Shown here piece after piece: positions 14,537-23,410 of a stretch of 36,302 nt of DNA (position 1 is the first letter of the stretch; each line of letters opens with the position of its first letter). Source of the stretch: Bacteroidaceae bacterium (GTDB lineage Bacteria > Bacteroidota > Bacteroidia > Bacteroidales > Bacteroidaceae). Where the stretch lies: positions 1 to 36,302 of the forward strand of contig JAFYPH010000025.1 of the NCBI GenBank assembly GCA_017547585.1. The letters are read 5' to 3'. Below the pieces are notes generated by a model. It searched no databases, was not told the origin of the DNA, and saw only the letters and a list, made by a program, of their open reading frames with translations. The translations under genes and the position numbers were made by a program.

Positions 14537-15610
14537 ATGAACGAACTTAAAATAGGTGATCTTGTAGCGACCACTCCTATTGTGCAGGGTGGCATGGGTG
14601 TAGGAATTTCTCTCTCGGGGCTGGCATCGGCTGTAGCCGAAGAGGGTGGTATCGGTGTCATTTCTGCTGCGGGTCTCGGATTACTTTACAATGAATATTC
14701 TCACGACTACAGCGAGGCGGGTATTTGGGGAATGCGTCAGGAGATACGCAAGGCGCGTCAGGCGACAAAGGGTATCATCGGTGTCAACATCATGGTGGCT
14801 CTTTCTCATTTTCCCGAACTTGTGAAGACTGCCATCGAAGAGGGTGTGGATATTGTCTTTGCCGGTGCGGGCCTGCCTTTGAACCTGCCTTCGTATCTGA
14901 CCGAGGGCTCGAAGACTAAATTGGCTCCCATCGTCTCTTCGGCGCGTGCGGCGAAGCTCATCTGTACAAAATGGCTCTCGGAGTACAACTATATTCCCGA
15001 CGCGATTGTTGTCGAGGGCCCCAAGGCCGGCGGCCATCTTGGCTACAAGCACGAGCAGATAGAGGACGAGGCTTTCTCGCTCGAGGCGATTGTTCCTCAG
15101 GTGGTAGAGGTGGTTAAGAATTTTGCTGCGAAGCATAATTGTAATATTCCTGTGATTGCCGGCGGTGGAGTCTATTCGGGCGAGGATATTCACAGAATCC
15201 TCTCTTTGGGCGCCGATGCTGTGCAGATAGGTACGCGCTTCGTGCCCACACACGAGTGTGACGCTTCGGATGCCTTCAAGCAGGCCTATATAAATGCCAC
15301 AAAGGATGATATTCAGATTATTAAGAGCCCTGTGGGGTTGCCCGGCCGCGCGATACGCAACAGTTTCCTCGACAAGGTGGCCGACGGATTGTGCCGCCCC
15401 AAAAAATGTGCATTCAACTGCCTGAAGACCTGCGACATTGAAAAGACTCCTTATTGTATAATGCTGGCTCTCTACAATGCCTACAAGGGACGCATGGAGC
15501 ATGGTTATGCTTTCAGCGGCTCAAATGCCTGGAAATGTGACAAGATTGTGAGCGTGAAGGAGCTTATGGACTCTTTGCGCGAAGAGTATAAGGCTTGCGC
15601 GGGTAAATAG
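14537..15610 (+). CDS. NPD-family (nitronate monooxygenase-like) flavoenzyme with Cys-rich tail
   Basis: A 357-residue TIM-barrel flavoprotein of the 2-nitropropane-dioxygenase family. FMN-binding features are PIVQGGMGVGIS (14-25), VVEGPKAGGHLGY (158-170) with the usual catalytic His167, IPVIAGGGVYSGEDI (204-218) and LGADAVQIGTRF (224-235). Residues 286-307 carry five Cys (CxxxxCxxxCxxxC then x7-C) and more Cys lie at 334 and 353; such a tail is absent from classical nitronate monooxygenases and could hold an Fe-S cluster. The true substrate in an anaerobe is unlikely to be a nitronate oxidised with O2, and enoyl reductase (FabK-like) or another flavin reduction is possible. It is a single-gene unit between two terminators. 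Confidence 0.85.
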   Translation: MNELKIGDLVATTPIVQGGMGVGISLSGLASAVAEEGGIGVISAAGLGLLYNEYSHDYSEAGIWGMRQEIRKARQATKGIIGVNIMVALSHFPELVKTAIEEGVDIVFAGAGLPLNLPSYLTEGSKTKLAPIVSSARAAKLICTKWLSEYNYIPDAIVVEGPKAGGHLGYKHEQIEDEAFSLEAIVPQVVEVVKNFAAKHNCNIPVIAGGGVYSGEDIHRILSLGADAVQIGTRFVPTHECDASDAFKQAYINATKDDIQIIKSPVGLPGRAIRNSFLDKVADGLCRPKKCAFNCLKTCDIEKTPYCIMLALYNAYKGRMEHGYAFSGSNAWKCDKIVSVKELMDSLREEYKACAGK

Positions 15611-15632
15611 TTTCCCTTGCATCGTGAATATA

Positions 15633-15671
15633 AAAATTCCCATGCGGCCCGTGAGGGTGCATGGGAATTTT
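15633..15671. terminator. Bidirectional terminator between convergent genes
   Basis: A perfect 13-bp stem (15633-15645 with 15659-15671) with A-run and T-run flanks. It sits between the plus-strand NPD gene and the minus-strand carbamoyltransferase gene and can serve both. Confidence 0.9.
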
Positions 15672-15695
15672 CTATATTATATAATGAATATGCGG

Positions 15696-16649
15696 TTAAA
15701 TATTCTCGAGGATTCTCTTGAGTACCACTGTTGCCGAAATTTCGCGGTTGGCAGCCTCGGGAATTACGAGTGAGCGGGGGCTCTCGATAACATCGTCGGT
15801 AACAATCATGTTGCGGCGCACGGGCAGACAGTGCATAAAGTGTGCATTGTTTGTCACAGCCATCTGGCGGTCGCTCACTGTCCACGAACGGTCTTTGCTG
15901 AGCACTTTTCCGTAGTTGTCGCCTGTGTATGCGGCCCAGTTCTTTGCGTATACAAAGTCGGCGCCCTCGAATGCCTTCATCTGGTCGTACTCTACCTTTG
16001 CGTTGCCCACAAATTGGGGGTCAAGCTCGTAGCCCTCGGGGTGGGTGATTACAAAGTCATAGTCGGCAGCGTTCATCCACTCGGCGAAAGAGTTGGGAAC
16101 AGCCTGAGGCAGTGCCTTGGGGTGGGGTGCCCATGTGAGGACTACCTTGGGACGCGCAACGGTCTTGTGCTCCTCGATGGTGATGAGGTCGGCGAAACTC
16201 TGCAGCGGGTGGCGTGTGGCAGCCTCCATTGAGAATACGGGGCGTCCCGAATACTGTATAAACTGGTTCAGGATAACCTCGTCGTAGTCGTACTTCTTGT
16301 CCTCGAAACGTGCGAACGAACGTACGCCGATGACGTCGCAGTAGCTGGCCATCACAGGAATAGCCTCGAGGATGTGCTCGGGCTTGTCGCCGTCCATGAT
16401 TACTCCGCGCTCGGTCTCGAGCTTCCATGCACCCTGGTTAATGTCGAGTACAATGACGTTCATTCCCAAGTTAAGAGCAGCCTTCTGTGTGCTCAGACGT
16501 GTGCGGAGGCTCGAATTGAAGAATACCATCATCAATGTCTTGTTCTTTCCCAAGTGGCTATATTTGAAACGGTCGGCCTTTATTTCTAATGCCTCTTTTA
16601 CGGCAAGGTCAAGATTGCCAATCTCTTTAACAGATGTAAAATGTCTCAT
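15696..16649 (-). CDS. argF': N-succinylornithine carbamoyltransferase (arginine biosynthesis)
   Basis: A 317-residue transcarbamylase that carbamoylates N-succinyl-L-ornithine, the Bacteroidales variant of arginine synthesis. The ATG at 16649 gives MRHFTSVKEIGNL, matching the B. fragilis enzyme; a start at 16682 would overlap tamB. The carbamoyl-phosphate site SSLRTR is at 46-51, and HCLPVRR lies near residue 270. Residue 90 is Pro (GDKPEHILEAIP), the known discriminator for the succinylated substrate, where acetylornithine enzymes have Glu. No other arg gene is in the window. It lies 20 nt downstream of tamB on the same strand. Confidence 0.95.
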   Translation of the reverse strand: MRHFTSVKEIGNLDLAVKEALEIKADRFKYSHLGKNKTLMMVFFNSSLRTRLSTQKAALNLGMNVIVLDINQGAWKLETERGVIMDGDKPEHILEAIPVMASYCDVIGVRSFARFEDKKYDYDEVILNQFIQYSGRPVFSMEAATRHPLQSFADLITIEEHKTVARPKVVLTWAPHPKALPQAVPNSFAEWMNAADYDFVITHPEGYELDPQFVGNAKVEYDQMKAFEGADFVYAKNWAAYTGDNYGKVLSKDRSWTVSDRQMAVTNNAHFMHCLPVRRNMIVTDDVIESPRSLVIPEAANREISATVVLKRILENI

Positions 16650-16669
16650 ATTCTCTATATTTTTGTTTC

Positions 16670-19600
16670 TTATTTTTCCCAAAATTTCCAGCCGTCGAAA
16701 TCTCTTTTCAGCAGAATACCCGCACCCTGTGTGGTGAGCGTGGTCTTCGAGAAGTAACGGTCATTGGTCTTGTTGTATGCCTTGAGGCTGACGTTGCCGC
16801 TCTTGTTCAGCAGCCACTGCACCTCGAAGTCGCCTATGAAGTTCTTGTTGGCAATGGGGTTGTCGCGGTAGCCCAGGTTACCGTTTATCAGCAGTCTGTT
16901 GTCGAGCAGGCGTCCCGAGAGCATTCCCTCGACCTCCATGCTGTTCCATCCTTTCTCGCTGGTGGTGAAGTTACCCGAAATGTTCCAGTTGCTGTCGTCG
17001 ATTATCTGCGAGAGCATATTGTTCAGCTGTCCCGATATTGTGTTTGAAATGAGCGACTCCATTGCTGTGGACGATTGGCTCTCGGCTCGCTGGTTGTTGT
17101 AGTCGTAGGTGTAGAATTTACCGATTCCCAGCAGATAGATGAACTGCATGTTCAGCTGTTCGGGGGTGCTTATGGCACTCGACAGAAGCTCCTTCTCCTC
17201 TTCGTTGCCGTCGGGAAGGTCGAGGTCGAATTTGAGGTTGGGGGCGAATATCGTTCCTGTGATGTCCATGAAGCAGTTTACCTTCACATTCTTGCGTCTT
17301 TCGGCGTCGATGCTCAGGTCGGTGAGCGGAACAGAAGGAATAGTGTAGACGGTCTTTAGGTTCAGGACTGCATTGAACGGGTCGCCGTTGAACTCGATGT
17401 TACTGCCCGAACGAATGTCAAATTCCTTGGGGAAAATGTCCTGCATCGTGAACTTGTACGTTCCTCGCGCAAGACCCAAATTACCCTGCATGGTGAATCC
17501 TGCCTTCTCGTCGTAGATGGCATTGACTTTTCCGCTGCCGTAAAGGTCAATGTAGTCGTTCGACGCTAGGTTAGTGTATACGCGCAGCTGCATGTCCGGC
17601 GTTACGTCTATCATAAAGTCGAGATTCAGCTCGCTGTTTATGTTTTTGGGTGTCTCCTCCTCGCGGAAGATGTCCAGCCCTGTTATCAGGCTTTTGCGTT
17701 TGCGTCTGTCGACGAACGTCACAAATTCGTTGCTTATATTACCCTCGGGCGAGCTTGCATTATATATGAATTTCGAGCCGGGGTTTGTGGCTACATTGGC
17801 CTTCAGCTTGATGCCCGAAGAGTTTACGTTCAGGAATGCATCGCCTGTGACGAATGCTGTTCCGTAGAATGTCTCTTCGCCAAAGTCGGGGTAGTTGAAC
17901 GCCAAAAGATTGTCGGCCTTAATGTGGAAGTCGCACGAGAAGCGCTTGAGATTGTGGTGGTTGACTCCACCGGTCACTCTGCCGCTGTTGCCGTGGTTGT
18001 CTTTTATGTGGAATCCGTTGAATCCTATCTTGTTGCGCGTAAAGTGTATGGTGTCGCCAATGAAATTGTACGACGTGTTTATGGGCTTTATCTTCAGCTG
18101 TCCCAGCGGGGCGAGTGCTCCCTGCAGGTTCACTCCGCGCAGCGCTCCCAAAATGTAGAGCTTGCCCGAGACGCGTCCCGCGACGTCGCTCACGAAGCTC
18201 GACAGAAGATGATTCAGAAAGTCTATTCTTGTCTTTTGTGCATCCACGCAGATGTTCAGCGTGTCGCGTGCGGGCGACACAAAGCCGTCGATGATGGTGC
18301 GCGACTCATCGCCCTCGCGTGCGTCGCCCTTCAGCATTATGGCTTTTTGCTCCTCGTCCCAATAGCCGTTAAAGTCGAGGTCGCCAATGAGGCCATGCTC
18401 GAACGTCAGGTTCTTAACCTTTAGCTTGCTGTTGAAGTCCATCTCTCCCAGCAGCGACGTTGCGTGTATTTTTCCTGTAACCTCTCCGCCGAGGTCCACG
18501 GGGTGAAAATCGACAATGTCGAACATATACTCCATGTCTATGTGGTGCAGGTCGATGTTCAGGCTGTCCTCGGGTAATTTTCCTATATTGCCGTCTATCT
18601 GTACATGCTGGCTGTTGCTCTGCAGCGAGAAATTGTCGATGTTTATGGTTCCGTTGCTGCTTGTCACCTTTCCGGGAGACAGCTGCCACGTAGTGTCGCT
18701 CTGCGTAATTTCTCCTTTGTGCAGCAGTGCCGTGACGTCAAGATTGTTCTCGGCGTTGCGGGCCAATGCAATGTCTATTTTTACGTCGCCCTTATTTGCG
18801 GGGAGGTAAAGGTTGTTCCACTTTATGTTTGTCGAGAGTGAGTCGTTGGCAGCCTGTGCGAGGATGTTTATGGTAATGTCATTGGCAGCGTTGAAATCCT
18901 TCGAGTCGTCGGGCATCGGTGCGCGCACAAGGTTAATCTCGTTTATGTTTGTTGTCGTGTCAATCTTGCTGCTGAAATTTATGTGCTTGTACTTTCTCTT
19001 TCCATAGTCGATGCCTTTCAGACGTCCCGAGAGCGCGAATGCCTTGTGACGGTCGTTGCAGCTGCCATGCAACAGCGACATTTTGTTCACGGTGACGGGC
19101 AGATTGAATATCTTTGTGAGAGTAGTGGTATTGTTTATGACAAAGTCGAACGAAAAGTCGTTGGCGGTGGCTGCAACTTCGTAGCTGGGGAAGAGCGAGG
19201 GAAGCACTCTCTGCAGTGCGAGCTTGAAACTGTTGGCGAGAGTCTTGTAGCTGTAGATTCCCGTCAGGTGTCCGTTCATAAAGTCGGAGGTCACGGTGAG
19301 AATCTTTTTTCTTTCGAGCGCGTTGGCATTCAGTATAAACTCTCGTATTTTGTTCTCCTCTTTCGGGCCCTTCAGCGTAAAGTCGTTTATAATGGTGTTT
19401 ATGTTCGAGTTTTCGGGGTTGTTTCCCGTGATTTTCGATGACAGACGGAAAGAGAGGAAATTATCCTCGTGCATGTTTGTGAGTCCCAGGTTGAACGGGC
19501 TGAACGAATCGACCTGCATTTTGAATTCGTATACGGGCAGCGCCTTGTTACCATCATATTTTATGGTGGTCTCCTTCAGCTGTATGTTCTTGTCGTCAAG

Positions 19601-21007
19601 GGTGATATGCGCTGTGAGGTTTTTATCCGAATATGCGCCTGCAATGTTTATCGGGGCGTATGTGTATTGCTTGTATTGCAGCGGAGTGACGGTGCCTGTG
19701 AAGCGGACAGTGTATCCGGCGCTGTCGGCGATGTTGCCGTTGACCTCGGCGTCGAGGCCGCAGAATCCCCAATCGCTGTCGTCGGTAATGATGCCCATGT
19801 TAATCTCTTTGGCCGAGAGTGTCGCCTGGTATTCGCCGTTTTTCTCTATTTTGGCGTTTGCGGTAATGAGGCCCGCCTCGCTCGCAATCTCTGCCGAGCC
19901 ACCCGCCTGTCGGCCGATGCCTGCAATGTTGCCCTTTGCTGCTATTCTTCCCAATCGTGTGAGCTCTTTTGGGGTTTCTGCCCCGTTTGTGGCAACTGCG
20001 TAGATTGAGTTTATAATGTCGGTGGTGGCCGACAATTCCTTTATCTTAAGCTCGTATTGCGGATTCTTTTTTGTAAGGTTGTTAACGGCTCCTGTAAGAT
20101 TGAGATTAATCTCTTTGTTCTCGGAGTAGAGGTTGAAAGCCTTGATGTTTACGCTGTTGTCGGTGCCGCTGAACTTTGTGCCGAACTTTATGGGGGTGCT
20201 CATATGCTCCAGCTGCGGCACGATGGGTGCAAACTCTTTTATTGTGAGTCTGCTGCTCTGCAGCTCTCCCGAGTAAGAGAGGCTGCTGCCTTTCTCTTTG
20301 TCGGGGAAGTTAACGCTGATGCCTTTCGACGAGAGGTTGCTGCCGGGGGTGCTTATGTTCAGACGGCCGATGCGCGCCTTCTCTTTTGTTGCGTTTATGC
20401 TTGCACGCAGACGCTTGACGGCGAGGCCCGAGCCTTCGTCGAATGCTATCCTACGTATGTAAAGGTCGAGCGAGTCGCTTGTTATTGCCCTGAGCGCAAT
20501 GTTCGCCTGCAGGTTATCGATGTTTATGTGTGCGGGGTCGAAGCTCTCTTTCTGTGGCTGGGAGAGTACATTGTAGCTTACGCGTCCGTCGTAAATGTGA
20601 ATCTGGTTAATGTGAATGTCGGGCGTTGCGCTCTTGGTGCTGTCTTTCGACGCGAATTTGTCAATGATGAACTGTATGTTCAGCGGCGCTACGCTGTCCG
20701 CGCGGCTCAGACGAATGTCGGGTGCCGAAAGTGTGACCGTGTGCACCTTAACCTCTCCTCGGCGTATGAGGGGGATAATGTCGAAACTTGTTGCGAGACG
20801 GGGAATGCTTGCGATTGTGTCGCCCGCAGTGTCTTTTACGAGTATCGAATCTATCGTCAGTTTGTTGGGGAAGCATACGTCTATCGTTGCTGCCTCGAAA
20901 GGAACGTCGATGCTGTTCTTCAGCTTATTCGATACAAAAGATGCCAGACGATGCTGCACAGCATCGAAACGCAGAATCGCTGCTGGTGCGGCAAGCAGAA
21001 GCAGCAA
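16670..21007 (-). CDS. tamB: TamB-type translocation/assembly module protein (DUF490)
   Basis: A very large (at least 1445 residues) bridge-like envelope protein. It is N-terminally anchored in the inner membrane and built mostly of repetitive amphipathic beta strands spanning the periplasm. The C-terminal ~300 residues form the DUF490/TamB domain, with GKVNAIYDEKAGFTMQGN, LARGTYKFTMQDIF and LNLKTVYTIPSVPL. TamB and its relatives act in outer-membrane protein assembly or phospholipid transport. The annotated end is a TTG (21007) that truncates the membrane anchor. Reading on in frame gives KTLKKITYTLIVLLLLLAAP directly after an ATA at 21046-21044, a normal-looking N-terminus but with no ATG, GTG or TTG before the stop at 21148-21146. 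Start and N-terminus are therefore unresolved. The partner TamA is not in the window. Confidence 0.9.
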   Translation of the reverse strand: MLLLLAAPAAILRFDAVQHRLASFVSNKLKNSIDVPFEAATIDVCFPNKLTIDSILVKDTAGDTIASIPRLATSFDIIPLIRRGEVKVHTVTLSAPDIRLSRADSVAPLNIQFIIDKFASKDSTKSATPDIHINQIHIYDGRVSYNVLSQPQKESFDPAHINIDNLQANIALRAITSDSLDLYIRRIAFDEGSGLAVKRLRASINATKEKARIGRLNISTPGSNLSSKGISVNFPDKEKGSSLSYSGELQSSRLTIKEFAPIVPQLEHMSTPIKFGTKFSGTDNSVNIKAFNLYSENKEINLNLTGAVNNLTKKNPQYELKIKELSATTDIINSIYAVATNGAETPKELTRLGRIAAKGNIAGIGRQAGGSAEIASEAGLITANAKIEKNGEYQATLSAKEINMGIITDDSDWGFCGLDAEVNGNIADSAGYTVRFTGTVTPLQYKQYTYAPINIAGAYSDKNLTAHITLDDKNIQLKETTIKYDGNKALPVYEFKMQVDSFSPFNLGLTNMHEDNFLSFRLSSKITGNNPENSNINTIINDFTLKGPKEENKIREFILNANALERKKILTVTSDFMNGHLTGIYSYKTLANSFKLALQRVLPSLFPSYEVAATANDFSFDFVINNTTTLTKIFNLPVTVNKMSLLHGSCNDRHKAFALSGRLKGIDYGKRKYKHINFSSKIDTTTNINEINLVRAPMPDDSKDFNAANDITINILAQAANDSLSTNIKWNNLYLPANKGDVKIDIALARNAENNLDVTALLHKGEITQSDTTWQLSPGKVTSSNGTINIDNFSLQSNSQHVQIDGNIGKLPEDSLNIDLHHIDMEYMFDIVDFHPVDLGGEVTGKIHATSLLGEMDFNSKLKVKNLTFEHGLIGDLDFNGYWDEEQKAIMLKGDAREGDESRTIIDGFVSPARDTLNICVDAQKTRIDFLNHLLSSFVSDVAGRVSGKLYILGALRGVNLQGALAPLGQLKIKPINTSYNFIGDTIHFTRNKIGFNGFHIKDNHGNSGRVTGGVNHHNLKRFSCDFHIKADNLLAFNYPDFGEETFYGTAFVTGDAFLNVNSSGIKLKANVATNPGSKFIYNASSPEGNISNEFVTFVDRRKRKSLITGLDIFREEETPKNINSELNLDFMIDVTPDMQLRVYTNLASNDYIDLYGSGKVNAIYDEKAGFTMQGNLGLARGTYKFTMQDIFPKEFDIRSGSNIEFNGDPFNAVLNLKTVYTIPSVPLTDLSIDAERRKNVKVNCFMDITGTIFAPNLKFDLDLPDGNEEEKELLSSAISTPEQLNMQFIYLLGIGKFYTYDYNNQRAESQSSTAMESLISNTISGQLNNMLSQIIDDSNWNISGNFTTSEKGWNSMEVEGMLSGRLLDNRLLINGNLGYRDNPIANKNFIGDFEVQWLLNKSGNVSLKAYNKTNDRYFSKTTLTTQGAGILLKRDFDGWKFWEK

Positions 21008-21140
21008 TACAATCAGTGTGTAGGTTATTTTTTTTAGCGTTTTTATGGCGTCTATTCTATTTTGTAGGTTGTTGCAGCATAGTGCCGCCGCGTGGCCGAG
21101 ACTCTTTTTCTCGCGCAGTGGGCGCAGCCTATGTAGTTTG

Positions 21141-21148
21141 CAAAGTTA
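21141..21148 (-). promoter_or_regulatory. -7 box (TAACTTTG) upstream of tamB
   Basis: Exact TAnnTTTG on the minus strand, ~95 bp before the presumed tamB N-terminus. No clear -33 element. Its TAA coincides with the in-frame stop that bounds the tamB reading frame. Confidence 0.45.
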
Positions 21149-21230
21149 CCTATTTTGCCCGAATCTTTATAATTCTGCGACTAATATTTTATTATTAAAT
21201 ATTTTTATCTCTTTTTGAACTCTTCGGGTC

Positions 21231-21261
21231 TTGATTTTTTGCTCTTTTCTTGCTAATTTTG
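21231..21261 (+). promoter_or_regulatory. Bacteroidetes-type promoter of the SLC13 permease gene
   Basis: TTG (21231-21233), a 20-bp spacer and an exact TAATTTTG (21254-21261). The start codon is at 21459, implying a leader of ~190 nt. Confidence 0.55.
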
Positions 21262-21458
21262 CACATTGTTTTTCGAGGGGGTGACAGGCGTTGTCTATCT
21301 TCGAATCTGTCGAACGGGAACGAATAGTTTGTTTCTGTTGTCTGCAAGTTTTTTCACGTTTTTCGTGTAGAGGTTGAATCTGTGCGATGATGTTGTATAT
21401 TAAGGGGTTGCATTGCTGTTCAACTTCCCGATTGTTGAATATATAAAAATTAAAGGCT
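21262..21458 (+). other. Long 5' leader of the SLC13 permease gene
   Basis: About 190 nt without a gene between the presumed promoter and the GTG start. Small hairpins are possible (for example CACG/CGTG near 21357 and AGGTTGAA near 21371 with TTCAACTT near 21419). I recognise no riboswitch class. Confidence 0.35.
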
Positions 21459-23318
21459 GTGATAGTTACAGGTATTATTTTATTGCTCTCTGTGATATTT
21501 TTCGTGAACGGCAAGGTACGTTCGGATGTTGTCGCATTGTGTGCGCTCATTGCGCTGCTGCTGTGTGATATTCTCACTCCTGCCGAAGCTCTTTCGGGAT
21601 TCTCCAATTCCGTGGTTATAATGATGGTCGGACTTTTTGTTGTCGGCGGTGCCATCTTTCAGACGGGACTCGCGAAGATTATAAGCTCCCGCATTCTGAA
21701 ACTCGCGGGCAAGAGCGAAATGCGCCTGTTTATTCTTGTGATGCTTGTAACATCGGCAATCGGTGGCTTTGTGAGCAATACAGGAACGGTGGCGCTGTTG
21801 CTGCCCATCGTTGTCAGCCTTGCGATGAGTGTCGACGTGAACCCCGGACGATTCCTTATGCCTCTGGCATTTGCGAGCAGCATGGGAGGAATGATGACTC
21901 TCATTGGTACCCCTCCTAACCTCATCATCCACAGTACATTGCTCGACGCAGGCTACGAGGGCCTCTCGTTCTTCTCGTTCCTTCCCGTCGGCCTCATCTG
22001 TGTCTCTGTGGGGCTTGTGGTGCTCATTCCTCTGAGCAAGATTTTCCTCTCCAAAGGCAAAGATGCAGACAATAATAACAAGAACAGCCGCAAGACTCTC
22101 AAAGAGCTTGTAAAGGAGTATGGCGTTTCCAATAACCTCACGCTTCTGAAGGTCGTCGACTCTTCGAAAATCCTCGGAAAGAGCATCGCCCAGCTTAACT
22201 TGCGCAGCGTGTATGGCCTCAACGTCTTCGAGGTCAGAAGAAAAGAGACGGCGCAGAATCGTTTCCTGAAGGTTGTTACCCAGCAGATGGCCGACCCCGA
22301 GACAATCATCGAGAATGGCGACACGCTCTACATTACAGGCGAGTACGTCAGTGTGCTTAAGTTTGCCAAGGATAATGCTCTCGAAGTGGTGAGAGATGAT
22401 GCCTATAAGAAGAGTGGCGGAAAGCCCACCCTCGACTTCTACGACATTGGCGTTGCCGAGGTTGTGGTGATGCAGTCGTCGAGCCTGATAAACAGCACCA
22501 TCCGCGAGTCTGAGTTCCGTGCAAAGTACAATCTTAACGTGTTGGGAATCCGTCGAAAGACAAATTATATTCTCAAAGATTTTGCCGACGAGCGCATACA
22601 TACAGGCGACGTGCTTCTTGTGCAGGGCTCTTGGGAGAATATTGCCCGTCTGGGTAACGAAGAGAATGATTGGGTCGTCCTGGGACGTCCCCTCGAAGAG
22701 GCTGCAAAGGTTACCCTCGATTACAAGGCTCCCGTGGCAGCGGCGATAATGTTGCTGATGATTGCCATGATGGTGTTCGACTTTATTCCCGTGGCACCCG
22801 TCACGGCGGTGATGATTGCAGCGGTGATGATGGTGCTTACAGGCTGTTTCCGCAACGTCGAGGCTGCCTACAAGACTATAAATTGGGAGTCGATAGTGCT
22901 CATTGCAGCGATGATGCCCATGTCTCTCGCCCTTGAAAAGACAGGCGCTTCGGAGTATATTTCAAACACATTGGTGAGCGGCCTCGGAGCATACGGCCCC
23001 CACGTGCTTTTGGCGGGAATATATTTTACAACCTCGCTGATGACAATGTTCATAAGCAATACTGCGACAGCTGTGCTTTTTGCCCCCATTGCGCTGCACA
23101 GTGCCCTGCAGGTAGGGGTAAACCCCGTGCCCTTCCTCTTTGCGGTGACGGTGGGTGCCAGCATGTGTTTCGCTTCGCCCTTCTCAACGCCCCCCAATGC
23201 GCTGGTGATGCCCGCGGGACAATATACGTTCATGGACTACGTGAAGGTGGGCCTCCCCCTGCAGATAATCATGGGAGTGGTGATGGTGCTTCTGCTGCCT
23301 CTGCTTTTCCCCTTCTAA
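21459..23318 (+). CDS. SLC13/DASS family permease with internal RCK_C (TrkA-C) domains
   Basis: A 619-residue inner-membrane transporter starting at GTG (21459); a stop lies in frame 13 nt upstream and the protein starts naturally at MIVTGIILLLSVIFF. The two membrane halves (~1-200 and ~425-619) each have the SNT ion/substrate motif (SNTGTVALLLP, SNTATAVLFAP) followed by the second conserved loop (GTPPNLI, STPPNALV). Between them lie two cytosolic TrkA-C-like domains (~215-300 and ~315-400, e.g. VVDSSKILGKSIAQLNLR, GDTLYITGE, GDVLLVQG). Family members import sulfate or di/tricarboxylates with Na+, and RCK_C domains suggest control by a small ligand. The substrate is unknown. It is a single-gene unit. 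Confidence 0.9.
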   Translation: MIVTGIILLLSVIFFVNGKVRSDVVALCALIALLLCDILTPAEALSGFSNSVVIMMVGLFVVGGAIFQTGLAKIISSRILKLAGKSEMRLFILVMLVTSAIGGFVSNTGTVALLLPIVVSLAMSVDVNPGRFLMPLAFASSMGGMMTLIGTPPNLIIHSTLLDAGYEGLSFFSFLPVGLICVSVGLVVLIPLSKIFLSKGKDADNNNKNSRKTLKELVKEYGVSNNLTLLKVVDSSKILGKSIAQLNLRSVYGLNVFEVRRKETAQNRFLKVVTQQMADPETIIENGDTLYITGEYVSVLKFAKDNALEVVRDDAYKKSGGKPTLDFYDIGVAEVVVMQSSSLINSTIRESEFRAKYNLNVLGIRRKTNYILKDFADERIHTGDVLLVQGSWENIARLGNEENDWVVLGRPLEEAAKVTLDYKAPVAAAIMLLMIAMMVFDFIPVAPVTAVMIAAVMMVLTGCFRNVEAAYKTINWESIVLIAAMMPMSLALEKTGASEYISNTLVSGLGAYGPHVLLAGIYFTTSLMTMFISNTATAVLFAPIALHSALQVGVNPVPFLFAVTVGASMCFASPFSTPPNALVMPAGQYTFMDYVKVGLPLQIIMGVVMVLLLPLLFPF

Positions 23319-23362
23319 ACACCCGATTCTACTAACGAATAAATAAAAACTGACAGAATTGC

Positions 23363-23392
23363 TTGTTTTTGCAACGAAAATAAGTAATTTTG
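23363..23392 (+). promoter_or_regulatory. Promoter of the sigma54-activator operon
   Basis: TTG (23363-23365), a 19-bp spacer and an exact TAATTTTG (23385-23392) fit the Bacteroidetes housekeeping consensus well. The ATG at 23411 is 18 nt downstream, so the leader would be very short. Confidence 0.7.
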
Positions 23393-23410
23393 TCAGAAAT
23401 TTCTATAACT

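Noticed and set aside
14846-15502. Minus-strand frame opposite the NPD gene
   Set aside because: Shadow frame; the plus-strand flavin-binding motifs are unambiguous.
20057-21037. Plus-strand frame of 326 codons opposite the 5' part of tamB
   Set aside because: Antisense shadow with no domain or promoter.
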